From a virus, in the IMG/VR virus record IMGVR_UViG_3300027752_000020, positions 1 to 55,601 of that record: 55,601 nt of DNA. The stretch is one strand, 5' to 3'. Below the pieces are notes generated by a model. That model was not told the origin of the DNA, did no database searches, and worked only from the letters and a program-made list of their open reading frames with translations. Below, piece after piece: positions 14,104-21,924 of this stretch; the stretch's first letter is position 1, and each line of letters starts with the position of its first letter. The position numbers and the translations under genes are program-made.

Positions 14104-15702
14104 CTAAGAAATTTCTTCTTGGGTTATAAACCACCTATCTCCTCCTTCTACGAAGGATTCTTGTCCATTGGTTGTACTACCAGTGTCGAACACCCCAGCT
14201 GGTAACATATCGTCTTCTATCATTTTTTGTTGTTCGGCATATAATAGGTCTTTTACTGCATGATTAGTCATGTAAGTAAAGTGTTGAGTGGTTACAAACC
14301 AAGAAAACAATACTATATTCATAACCATATCATCATGGTAACCTTTATCTGCCTCGAAAGACATACCTTTATTTATGAAAGTCATGAGTTCAGTGATTGC
14401 ATATCTATCAACTAGTTCCAATCTATTTTCCTCAAGCAGTTCTTTCATTGTTGAACAACCGATTCTTTTAATCTTTCTGTTCATTGTCACACCGATATCT
14501 TCGGCTTTCATCAATCCCTGAACAAATACATTCTCGTATTCTATATCATAATGTAATTGTGTTGCAACCATACTACCTTCTGCATTATTCTCAATAATAA
14601 CCAAGGCATCGTTGTATGCTTTTGCATACTTATTTATAATATCAGGAAAGAGCATCGGAGATATCATATTGTCTCTATATGTTGCAGCCTGTTTAAATGG
14701 TTGAACACTTATATCAAATATCGTAAAGGTGGAGTAGTCGATACCCCTTCCCTTTGCAACATCTACTGTACATATGTAGGTGTGGTCAAGCATGGGTTTT
14801 TGGTACATACTGAAGTTATCTTTATACCATGTTGGGTCTATTGACCTCATACCTAGAAGTGTTGCACTATTAATAAGTGTATTACCTGTTCCTAGGAAAC
14901 TATTACCATACTCTTGTTGGAACTGGATTTCTGAGGTGTTTGCAATGGTCTGTTTCTTCCACTCTTCATCTCTGCCAGGCACATCATACCAGTTAATAGT
15001 GAAGTTTTTGTACTCACTCTCACCCCTAACTGCACTTTCGTAAATTTTGTGGTACATGTTACCAACACCGTTTGCAGTAGATGTGATAATAACCTTTGAA
15101 TTTTTACCCGATGTTACCACTGGATATGTTGCAGTATAGAATTCCTCTGCATTTTCTACGAACGCAAACTCATCAAGATACAAGAGGTTTATAGACAATC
15201 CACGAATAGAACTCGAAGATGTTGCAGCTGCAACTACTTTACTATCGTTTGCAAACTCTATTGAACCTTTGTTTAGAATCTTAACGCCAGGCTGTAAATA
15301 GAATGGAACGGACTCTAACATGGTTACCATACGAGCAATCATCTCTCTTGCAATTGCACCTTTGTTTGCAAGAACCGCTACAGTAACTTCGGGTGTAAAG
15401 AGGAGATACCATAGTAGGTATGCACATGATGTGATTGATTTACCACTCTGTCTTGACGCAAGAACAACACTAAATCTTTCGTCATTATAGTGGTTTATTA
15501 ACTTGTCTTGGTATCCCCGAAGTATAAAGGGTACAAGTCCTTCATCTAGGGATATAATTTTTGTATAGTTTTCTATGAAATAACAAGGGTCACTTGAACA
15601 TTTGACATACTCACCTAATTGTTTTTTGGTGTATTTTACTTCTACACCAGCTTTCTTAATTAGAGTATTACCTAGATAACCTTCATTTTTCGAATCAGTC
15701 AT
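14104..15702 (-). CDS. 17: Terminase large subunit gp17
   Basis: A 532-aa packaging motor (T4 gp17 is 610 aa). ATPase domain: Walker A SRQSGKS at residues 83-89, Walker B LLYLDE with D177-E178, and the coupling motif ITSTANGVGN near 206-215. Nuclease domain: D314 in CTVDVAKGRG, E371 in VIIENNAEGS, and a late acidic pair in KGYHDDMV. It binds the portal gp20, packages DNA and cuts concatemers. Its ATG overlaps the gp16 stop by one base. A TATAAATA at 14631 lies inside its coding region, far from any gene start. Confidence 0.97.
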   Translation of the reverse strand: MTDSKNEGYLGNTLIKKAGVEVKYTKKQLGEYVKCSSDPCYFIENYTKIISLDEGLVPFILRGYQDKLINHYNDERFSVVLASRQSGKSITSCAYLLWYLLFTPEVTVAVLANKGAIAREMIARMVTMLESVPFYLQPGVKILNKGSIEFANDSKVVAAATSSSSIRGLSINLLYLDEFAFVENAEEFYTATYPVVTSGKNSKVIITSTANGVGNMYHKIYESAVRGESEYKNFTINWYDVPGRDEEWKKQTIANTSEIQFQQEYGNSFLGTGNTLINSATLLGMRSIDPTWYKDNFSMYQKPMLDHTYICTVDVAKGRGIDYSTFTIFDISVQPFKQAATYRDNMISPMLFPDIINKYAKAYNDALVIIENNAEGSMVATQLHYDIEYENVFVQGLMKAEDIGVTMNRKIKRIGCSTMKELLEENRLELVDRYAITELMTFINKGMSFEADKGYHDDMVMNIVLFSWFVTTQHFTYMTNHAVKDLLYAEQQKMIEDDMLPAGVFDTGSTTNGQESFVEGGDRWFITQEEIS

Positions 15703-16112
15703 TACTCTTTATTCTTTTTAAGAAACTTCTGTAGTTCGGATGTGCTACCAACATATAAATGATTATGTTGTTGTCCTATCTTTTGTTCGTCTTCTTTCTC
15801 TAATTCTTTGATTTTTTTCTGCAAGTCTAGTAGTTTCTCTGCAGTATCACCAACGGTCTTGATGAGCTGTCCTGCAACCTCATACGCCCTCGGGTGTTCG
15901 GTTTCCTTACATAGGTCTAGGATTCCATCGATTGCATCTTGTCCCCTCTCTACGAGTCCGTAGAGGGTCTCACGACCATACTTATAGTCGTTGTCCATAC
16001 TCTCTGAACGACTGGGTAATTTAACTATTTTGGTCTCTCTTTTAATCTCTTTAGTAATTTCTGTAGAGATATCTAAAACACCATCTAGTTTAGAATCTAT
16101 ATCTTTTGTCAT
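15702..16112 (-). CDS. 16: Terminase small subunit gp16
   Basis: A 136-aa helical protein (T4 gp16 is 164 aa) directly before gp17. Recognisable blocks are DNDYKYGRETLYGLVERGQ, HPRAYEVAGQLIKTVGDTA and the coiled-coil LLDLQKKIKELEKEDEQKI. In T4 it forms rings that bind DNA and regulate the gp17 ATPase and nuclease. It is separated from gp15 by two bases. Confidence 0.93.
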   Translation of the reverse strand: MTKDIDSKLDGVLDISTEITKEIKRETKIVKLPSRSESMDNDYKYGRETLYGLVERGQDAIDGILDLCKETEHPRAYEVAGQLIKTVGDTAEKLLDLQKKIKELEKEDEQKIGQQHNHLYVGSTSELQKFLKKNKE

Positions 16113-16114
16113 AT

Positions 16115-17161
16115 TTAACTCGCATCGGTAACCTTATCATCTGTGAAATCTCGGGAAGTACCGTCATCATAAAAATCTACTGATTCAGCAACTACGAATG
16201 TATCTTCAGGGTCTACTGAACCCACAAATTTAAGACTCGTATTTGCACTTATTGTAATTGCACTTGATAACACTACACTTAGTTTATCAGATGCAATACT
16301 CGAAACTGTTGGATTAGTTGTTAGGTTTGTCCCAAACACCTCATCATTCACACTTATAGAACTATTTATTGCAGTTGCAAAGGACACTGTTGTGGATGCG
16401 GAAACTGCATTTGATGTTTCTGCAAACGCAGGTTCATAGTGTTTAACCTCTTTAATGAGTCCCGATTCATCGATTTGAGATGAAGTGAACTGTCCGTTTT
16501 CATTAGTTAGATATGTTCTTTCTATAACATTCTTAATAATCTTACCAGTATAAACAGGGCCGAAGAAGTATAACTTCATAGTAAAATCTAGTGTATACTC
16601 TATTACACGTCTTTCTTCAAAAGTACCCTCGTACTCATCATTCATGGTAACTGAATTCAATGAGATGGGAACATCTCTAACCTCCGTCATTGAATCTACC
16701 ATTTTCATTGATACAGTGTATTCGGGTTGAAAATACGGAAGAATTTGTTCTAATATTTGTAATGCATCATTAGCATTCTTTGCAAGTATTGACAAAGTAA
16801 AATTTATGTTGTATGGTGCAGGTGCATATTGAAATGACCTTTTGGTATTATCGGTGTCAAGTGTGGTCTTAGATGCACGAATAAGTTTGTTTTGCTGTCT
16901 AGTTGCATCATATTCAAATCCTGAGATTTCAAATGCTATTCTAGGAAGACTGATTGAACTTCTCATTCCATCGGATAGATTAGGTTCATCATTAAGTCTC
17001 GACAACCATTTTTGTTTAGGGCCGTATGATATCGGTACAATTTGAGAAGTTAATACAGTATTATCTGATTTTACCTTCTTTACCGTAATATTATTAAAGA
17101 GTGTACCAAAAATGGATACACTTCTTTTAATAGTTTCGTTATAAAAATGTGTTCCAAACAT
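16115..17161 (-). CDS. 15: Tail completion and sheath stabiliser gp15
   Basis: A 348-aa protein (T4 gp15 is 272 aa) starting MFGTHFYNETIKRSVSIFGT, a hallmark of gp15, with PKQKWLSRL, LPRIAFEISGFEYD and YAPAPYNINFTLSILAKNA. It forms the terminator ring on the tail and is the docking point for the neck. Residues from about 250 onward (SASTTVSFATAINSSISVND and following) are an extra Ser/Thr/Val-rich beta segment that accounts for the added length. Adjacent to gp14 with a one-base overlap. Confidence 0.94.
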   Translation of the reverse strand: MFGTHFYNETIKRSVSIFGTLFNNITVKKVKSDNTVLTSQIVPISYGPKQKWLSRLNDEPNLSDGMRSSISLPRIAFEISGFEYDATRQQNKLIRASKTTLDTDNTKRSFQYAPAPYNINFTLSILAKNANDALQILEQILPYFQPEYTVSMKMVDSMTEVRDVPISLNSVTMNDEYEGTFEERRVIEYTLDFTMKLYFFGPVYTGKIIKNVIERTYLTNENGQFTSSQIDESGLIKEVKHYEPAFAETSNAVSASTTVSFATAINSSISVNDEVFGTNLTTNPTVSSIASDKLSVVLSSAITISANTSLKFVGSVDPEDTFVVAESVDFYDDGTSRDFTDDKVTDAS

Positions 17162-18018
17162 TAAGGTTCTCCAAACGGATTGGTTTCACTGAAGTCAAGA
17201 TATGTGGAGTCGGTTGCTTCAAATTCTAAATTCTGTGCAAGTGCATCGTTCGACATTGTTAATACATCTGTTATTGAATTCACAGTGTACTGTGCAGTAG
17301 TTACTGCACCAACCAACACGTCACCAACTACAAGTGTAGTGGTAACATCTTTAACTTTAAGTGTTCTAGTATTTCCACCAACCCAAGATAAGACTTCACC
17401 GACCACAACACTACTCTTAGTAAGGTTTTCCCCAACATTGTAGTCACCACTACCACCAGCTACCATGGTCATCTCTATGTTATATGCATCCTCATCTTCA
17501 ATTTTATCTATACCTGCAACATCAGTATCAAAGTCTTCACCACTATATTCAAACAGTTCACACTGCATTTTAAATGTAAATAATTTTCCAACTTGATAGA
17601 ATGGATTTTCGTGTTCTACAAACTTAATTTCGAACAGTGAACCACTCATAGGGAAGTGAATTAAATCTCCTTCGTTTGGTCTGAGTGATGTTGCAAGGTT
17701 TGAATCTAATGATATAAATCTTTCCCAACTTCTTAATGATATAACAAATGTTGCAGTATCACGAATTGACAGTCCAAATTTAGACATGAGGTCACCCTCA
17801 CCTTCAAAACCATCAGTATTTTCAATATACATCTCAACTGCATATGCATCACCAAAGGCAGACTGCACATCTTCATTGAGTATAGTATCTTCTTCCACTA
17901 CCTCTCTAGGTAGATAGAAACACTCATGTCCATACATTCTCAACGACTCAACAACTATATCCTCATAAAGATGTTGTTCAGTTGATACTGCATGGTTAAA
18001 AAATACATTTGTAGGCAT
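17161..18018 (-). CDS. 14: Neck protein gp14
   Basis: A 285-aa neck protein (T4 gp14 is 256 aa). Recognised from the N-terminus TNVFFNHAVSTEQHLYEDIV, MYGHECFYLPREVVEEDTI and the LSIRDTATFVISLRSWERF and FPMSGSLFEIKFVEHENPFY blocks. Residues about 185-260 form an added beta module with GENLTKSSVVVGEVLSW and LVVGDVLVGAVTTAQ, of the same kind as repeats in the gp7-position and DUF4815-like proteins. With gp13 it closes the filled head and joins it to the tail. Confidence 0.94.
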   Translation of the reverse strand: MPTNVFFNHAVSTEQHLYEDIVVESLRMYGHECFYLPREVVEEDTILNEDVQSAFGDAYAVEMYIENTDGFEGEGDLMSKFGLSIRDTATFVISLRSWERFISLDSNLATSLRPNEGDLIHFPMSGSLFEIKFVEHENPFYQVGKLFTFKMQCELFEYSGEDFDTDVAGIDKIEDEDAYNIEMTMVAGGSGDYNVGENLTKSSVVVGEVLSWVGGNTRTLKVKDVTTTLVVGDVLVGAVTTAQYTVNSITDVLTMSNDALAQNLEFEATDSTYLDFSETNPFGEP

Positions 18019-18022
18019 ATTT

Positions 18023-18838
18023 TTATCCCATCATGTCCATGACTGGCATTTCATAGTTCAGTCTAGACTCTTCTTCTAATTTTGTAATCTCTTCTTTGGC
18101 TTCTGTTTTCATGTTTTCTGCATCTAGTGTAACTCCGCCTGGCAAAGTCATACCTGAGAACTTAGAAAGGTTTTCACCCCATTGATACTTAACTAGTGAA
18201 GTTGCATATCTCTTTAACCACATATCATTATAGATATCAGTCATGTCTGTTGGGTCTAACTTTCTATAACACTCAATAAGAATGTACTCACCCACATTCA
18301 CACCGTTCCAGTCCATATCCATGTATAGTCTGTTACTATGTGTATTGTATCTTATAGGTGTTCTACCCACTAACATGTCGTCCATAAGTGAGAGATGTTG
18401 TTGAACTTGAGAATAATACATAACACTTGTAGATGTTAAATCCCACAAGTCATTCAATCTAAGTTGATATCTCATATCAAACATATTATTGGACACACCA
18501 TTACTAAACGGGAATATATTAATTACACTTAACACATGTTCGGGTAGTGTAACATAGTTTTGTTGTTCACCATAAGTTTGGTTTGCAATTGCTTGAGTTC
18601 CAGTCGTTGCAGCTGTCACACTTGAATTTGTCTTGAAGGAATCGAGTTCTGCTTGAGTGATTTGGTGTTTTAGATAACACTTAATAGAACCATCGTAATG
18701 ATACTCACGGAAATATTGGAGTGCTTCATCAACTCTGTCATCTAATTGGTCGTCATCTATATTGATTTCCAATACAGGAGCTCCAAGTTTTCTCTTGATA
18801 TACTCTTTTAGTGATGCTTTTGAATTTGGTTCTGCCAT
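18023..18838 (-). CDS. 13: Neck protein gp13
   Basis: A 271-aa protein (T4 gp13 is 309 aa) with the typical start KASLKEYIKRKLGAPVLEIN, DDQLDDRVDEALQYFREYH, the conserved RYQLRLNDLWDLTSTSVMYY block, and NDMWLKRYATSLVKYQWGEN. It binds under the portal after packaging. It heads the neck-packaging operon gp13-14-15-16-17 and has its own late promoter and an inverted repeat in the leader. Confidence 0.95.
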   Translation of the reverse strand: MAEPNSKASLKEYIKRKLGAPVLEINIDDDQLDDRVDEALQYFREYHYDGSIKCYLKHQITQAELDSFKTNSSVTAATTGTQAIANQTYGEQQNYVTLPEHVLSVINIFPFSNGVSNNMFDMRYQLRLNDLWDLTSTSVMYYSQVQQHLSLMDDMLVGRTPIRYNTHSNRLYMDMDWNGVNVGEYILIECYRKLDPTDMTDIYNDMWLKRYATSLVKYQWGENLSKFSGMTLPGGVTLDAENMKTEAKEEITKLEEESRLNYEMPVMDMMG

Positions 18839-18850
18839 GTGTTTAATCCA

Positions 18851-18872
18851 GTAGTAATAGTTATCTTACTAC
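18851..18872 (-). other. Inverted repeat in the gp13 leader
   Basis: GTAGTAA and TTACTAC (7 bp, perfect) flank an 8-base spacer and directly abut the late box at 18873. Depending on the exact start site, only part of the first arm may be transcribed, so it could be an RNA hairpin or a DNA operator. Confidence 0.5.
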
Positions 18873-18880
18873 TATTTATA
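18873..18880 (-). promoter_or_regulatory. T4-type late promoter of the neck-packaging operon
   Basis: Perfect TATAAATA in the gap between the small membrane protein gene (ends 18893) and gp13 (starts 18838). Confidence 0.85.
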
Positions 18881-18892
18881 CACTTTGATACC

Positions 18893-19153
18893 CTATTCTT
18901 GGAAGTATGTTTTAGATTGAAGTCTATCCAACTTTTCGTCCATTCTGTTCATAGTGTCAAACAACCTTTGGAAGTCTTTTTCTATTTGGTCACGCGTTAA
19001 ATAGTCTCTAGCTATCTCCTCTCTTGTTTTATTGAGAAGGATATCTATTCGTTTTTGTTCAGACATCACGTTTCTTACAATTAATCCAACTGGTGCTATG
19101 ACTAGTGTAAGGAAGAGATTCCAAATCATGTTTGGGTCGATTACTAATTCCAT
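18893..19153 (-). CDS. Small membrane-anchored coiled-coil protein, 86 aa
   Basis: Residues about 10-30 (IWNLFLTLVIAPVGLIVRNV) form one membrane segment; the rest is a charged helix with heptad character (EKDFQRLFDTMNRMDEKLDR). The N-in or N-out topology cannot be fixed. It is located between an oxygenase gene and gp13. The architecture (short N-terminus, one membrane helix, long cytoplasmic or periplasmic coiled coil) is seen in some phage holin-like and lysis accessory proteins and in small membrane tethers. No lysis enzyme is seen beside it, so the function stays open. Confidence 0.65.
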   Translation of the reverse strand: MELVIDPNMIWNLFLTLVIAPVGLIVRNVMSEQKRIDILLNKTREEIARDYLTRDQIEKDFQRLFDTMNRMDEKLDRLQSKTYFQE

Positions 19154-19170
19154 ACGGATATTTAGGAAAT

Positions 19171-19851
19171 CTATGACAGTATGGGGTCACCTTTCTCATC
19201 TAATTTGAATGTAAATTCATTTTCATCCCAAGGCATTGGTTTATTGTTATAGTCAAGCAAGTCCACATTGAAGGATATACTATATCGATTAGATGTTGAG
19301 AAGTTTGGTTCTACCATATGCATCGCACCACTAGGAAATAGTATACAGTTTCCTGTAGATGGTGCAACCCTGTGACTGGGATTACTACGTCTTCCATGAG
19401 GCATATTTCCTACTACCTTTGGCATTGGGTCTATAAACTGAATATCACCCTCATCCCCTCCTGCACTTATGTATAGAACACCACTAAACCAACATCCATT
19501 ATGAAGATGTGGCATATTCCATGCACCCTTATCGTTGATGTTTGCCCATGAGTTACCCATACGAATTTTTGAAGAAACACCAAAATATGTACACACTTCT
19601 TCATGGAAAAATGTTGAAATTCTATTCATACATTTCTGAAAAAGGGGGTTTCTATCAATCCCATCATTTGACTGCCAACCAGTATAGGCATTTGAGATTC
19701 TTCTACCTTCGGGGTCTTTCCTTCTCATTGCATCTATTTCATTCTTCAACTGGGTTGCATAACTCTCATCGTAACCTTGATTTGGATTCAAGTTGGAGTC
19801 AAGGAAGTTTCTCTCAAAAATAGGAGTAGGAAATAGTAATTTTACACTCAT
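19171..19851 (-). CDS. 2OG-Fe(II) oxygenase (HxH-type phage family)
   Basis: A 226-aa protein that starts KLLFPTPIFERNF and has MPHLHNGCWFSGVLYIS followed by EGDIQFIDP, which is the layout of the putative 2OG-Fe(II) oxygenase family often seen in marine phages. Candidate iron ligands are H115/H117 and the distal H178 (FPSGAMHMVEPN), and the 2OG arginine is R189 (NRYSISFNVDL). The substrate is unknown. It is the last enzyme of the accessory block; its ATG overlaps the preceding gene by 4 nt, so it is co-translated with the glycosyltransferase cluster. Confidence 0.85.
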   Translation of the reverse strand: MSVKLLFPTPIFERNFLDSNLNPNQGYDESYATQLKNEIDAMRRKDPEGRRISNAYTGWQSNDGIDRNPLFQKCMNRISTFFHEEVCTYFGVSSKIRMGNSWANINDKGAWNMPHLHNGCWFSGVLYISAGGDEGDIQFIDPMPKVVGNMPHGRRSNPSHRVAPSTGNCILFPSGAMHMVEPNFSTSNRYSISFNVDLLDYNNKPMPWDENEFTFKLDEKGDPILS

Positions 19852-20702
19852 TTAAAATCAAACTCCATCTGAACTTCATCATTTTTAGACCGAGGGTTAT
19901 CATGACCAAACGGACATCCACCCTTTGCATCTTTAAATAATTTTGGTTTTGGACTCCATGAGGTTTGCTTGTATTCTCCTAGTCCCGATTCAATCTTTTC
20001 ACGATTTGAGGAAAGTCCTTCAGGATGTACTAAACTGGACTGTTCTTCATAATGTTCCCATGATGTTTTTAGGTTGTATTCAGCCGTCCACTCATCTCTC
20101 TTAAATGGTATAACCTGCACTAATGGTGTCCCCTTCTTGATAACAAAATCATTACCATGTTTTGGATACATGATGATATTACTGTTTTCAGTAAGATGGT
20201 TGAAATGTTTGTCTGCATCTATAACACCATTCCATGCTTTAAAATCTTTATTCTGCCACAAGAATGGGTCTAGGTACATCATACTGTAACCTGTTGGTAG
20301 TTTTATAGACCATGAAGCTCTTACTTTAAATGCATCATAAATTTCGTCATTATTAGTATGATAATTAAACTGATAATCTTTCCCAGTTCCAAACTGTTCT
20401 TTAGGGTGAGATGGTATTGCAACCCCTTGTTCATTCTTGGCGACATCGAATATGGCTTTACATGTCCCCAAATCTTTATCGTGTACTACTTTTATGTCAT
20501 AATTTGATACTAACAACCAACCTATATTTAAGAAATCGTGCATTGCAGGACAAATCTTTAACGTCCCCTCAACAATGCTACCATTATTGATATCATTCGC
20601 CGGCAATGCCGCCCACCAATCAGGTTTATATTTTTTTGCAAGGATAGGTCTACACGAGACAAATCCATCTGAATTAGTTGTATTAAACTCTATCGTTGGC
20701 AT
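19848..20702 (-). CDS. Hypothetical protein, DUF6065-like
   Basis: A 284-aa soluble protein. It begins MPTIEFNTTNSDGFVSCRP and contains KICPAMHDFLNIGWLLVSNY, SWSIKLPTGYSMMYLDPFLW and a region KKGTPLVQVIPFKRDEW. This layout recalls the DUF6065 family found next to phage and bacterial oxygenase or glycosylation genes; I recall it rather than having computed it. A C-terminal PFGHDNPRSK may bind metal (one Cys nearby). It lies between two 2OG oxygenase genes with overlaps of 13 and 4 nt, suggesting that the three work on a common substrate or pathway. Confidence 0.6.
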   Translation of the reverse strand: MPTIEFNTTNSDGFVSCRPILAKKYKPDWWAALPANDINNGSIVEGTLKICPAMHDFLNIGWLLVSNYDIKVVHDKDLGTCKAIFDVAKNEQGVAIPSHPKEQFGTGKDYQFNYHTNNDEIYDAFKVRASWSIKLPTGYSMMYLDPFLWQNKDFKAWNGVIDADKHFNHLTENSNIIMYPKHGNDFVIKKGTPLVQVIPFKRDEWTAEYNLKTSWEHYEEQSSLVHPEGLSSNREKIESGLGEYKQTSWSPKPKLFKDAKGGCPFGHDNPRSKNDEVQMEFDFK

Positions 20703-21361
20703 AACTTCACTTCATCTCCTCGAATTACTATAGACCTTCTATCCATATATCTTGCATTAGAATTTGGTGCATCTGCACCGTGCGGTATTCTTCCATCAAA
20801 CATAATTAGTCTATTAGGCTTAAATGACACCTCCGCAATTTGAACTCCATTTTCTCTATTATCAAAACCTTGTATTGTTTCTATACCATCTTTAGGATTT
20901 TCATATAATCTCAGAACCCCACCCCAATGGTCTTCCCAATGTGTATTTGGGTAGTATAAAAAGGATAAATTTTGGTCTTCATCATCAGGACAATCATTAT
21001 GAATAGTTCCATAAAGTCCTTGTGTTTGAGAGTTTAATCCCATGTAATCCAATTTTTTCCAATTAAATCCAAAACCCTCTCTTAATCTCTCCTCTAGATA
21101 TTTACTCCATACAATTAAGTCGTGGCTATTTTCATTGTCCCAGTCATTATCCCTATTCATGGTAGAACCCCAAAACTGGTGCATTGGTAGACCAGTAGGG
21201 TCGTCTCCCCTAACTTCGTTAGTTTTTCTCCAATTGGCGGTCGTTACAACCCCATCTATCTTTCTGTGGATTATAGGAGCCAACCAGTTATCCAAAACAT
21301 ATATTTTATCTAAAGGTAGTGTCTCAATCTCGAAGGGGGAATCTATAAAACAGACTTCCAT
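20690..21361 (-). CDS. 2OG-Fe(II) oxygenase (prolyl 4-hydroxylase-like)
   Basis: A 223-aa protein with the clear P4H-type order: H121-N-D123 in LYGTIHNDCPDDED, the strand LSFLYYPNTHWEDHWGGVL with RLYENP, and the distal H194 in MFDGRIPHGADAP, then R208/R209 in DRRSIVIRG. This pattern (Y-T-x-H-x-D ... GGxLxLY ... RxxxFDxxxxH) is typical of enzymes that hydroxylate protein residues, although phage members may act on other molecules. It lies three genes downstream of the Pro/Tyr repeat protein and next to a glycosyltransferase. Confidence 0.9.
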   Translation of the reverse strand: MEVCFIDSPFEIETLPLDKIYVLDNWLAPIIHRKIDGVVTTANWRKTNEVRGDDPTGLPMHQFWGSTMNRDNDWDNENSHDLIVWSKYLEERLREGFGFNWKKLDYMGLNSQTQGLYGTIHNDCPDDEDQNLSFLYYPNTHWEDHWGGVLRLYENPKDGIETIQGFDNRENGVQIAEVSFKPNRLIMFDGRIPHGADAPNSNARYMDRRSIVIRGDEVKLCQR

Positions 21362-21366
21362 GAAAC

Positions 21367-21924
21367 CTATCCTTGTGAGTCTTTCAAGAAAGGAGTTGGG
21401 TAATATGGTGTATATTCTTCAAATGTTTTTAACATTTCTTCAGATGTAACTTCAATTTCTTTAATTAGTGTATCAGTGACCGCTGCGAAGGCATCCCCAC
21501 ATTCCATGACCAATCTTGCATCAGTTCTTTTGGGATGATTTGAACCATGTCTTCCTACCCAACTACATTCATTTATATCACGAAATCCATAGTCACTAGC
21601 AATCTCATTAAGTCTGTTATCTTGAAAATCATACAGTCTATCAATCAGTTGGTCATTAAGATTAACTCCTAGTGGTGGTTCGGACGCATCAATGTAAACT
21701 TCAACGGCCGACATTTGTTCATCAGTTAATGCAATTTGTTCATGTTCTTCAAAAAGTTTACTATCATCAAATTTTTCAATTCTCCAATGTTCGTCTCCGT
21801 CATATACGAGAATGTCAAAGTCAAATCCTAAACTAGGTTTATCAACATTGTTGAATTCATACCTCAATCCATTTGGTTTTGTAATTTTTAAATCGTTGTT
21901 TTCTGTAAATACTAGTGCGTTCAT
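21367..21924 (-). CDS. Hypothetical protein, possible tail-fibre assembly factor
   Basis: A 185-aa acidic protein. The N-terminal 60 residues look like a small beta domain (ITKPNGLRYEFNNVD; FDFDILVYDGDEHWRIEKFD). The C-terminal part is helical, with LIDRLYDFQDNRLNEIASDY, WVGRHGSNHPKRTDARLVM and ends in EEYTPYYPTPFLKD. The order of a helix with R/N, a short HG motif and a Pro-rich end is faintly similar to phage tail-fibre assembly chaperones, and it lies downstream of the fibre block. This is a weak suggestion; I do not recognise a family. It overlaps the glycosyltransferase gene by 4 nt. Confidence 0.5.
   Translation of the reverse strand: MNALVFTENNDLKITKPNGLRYEFNNVDKPSLGFDFDILVYDGDEHWRIEKFDDSKLFEEHEQIALTDEQMSAVEVYIDASEPPLGVNLNDQLIDRLYDFQDNRLNEIASDYGFRDINECSWVGRHGSNHPKRTDARLVMECGDAFAAVTDTLIKEIEVTSEEMLKTFEEYTPYYPTPFLKDSQG

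Noticed and set aside
14092-14115. Imperfect hairpin at the end of gp17 as a terminator
   Set aside because: The stem has a bulge and on the transcribed minus strand it is followed by A rather than U.
14631-14638. TATAAATA inside the gp17 coding region
   Set aside because: It is almost 600 bases from the next gene start and lies in a conserved coding sequence; probably a chance match.
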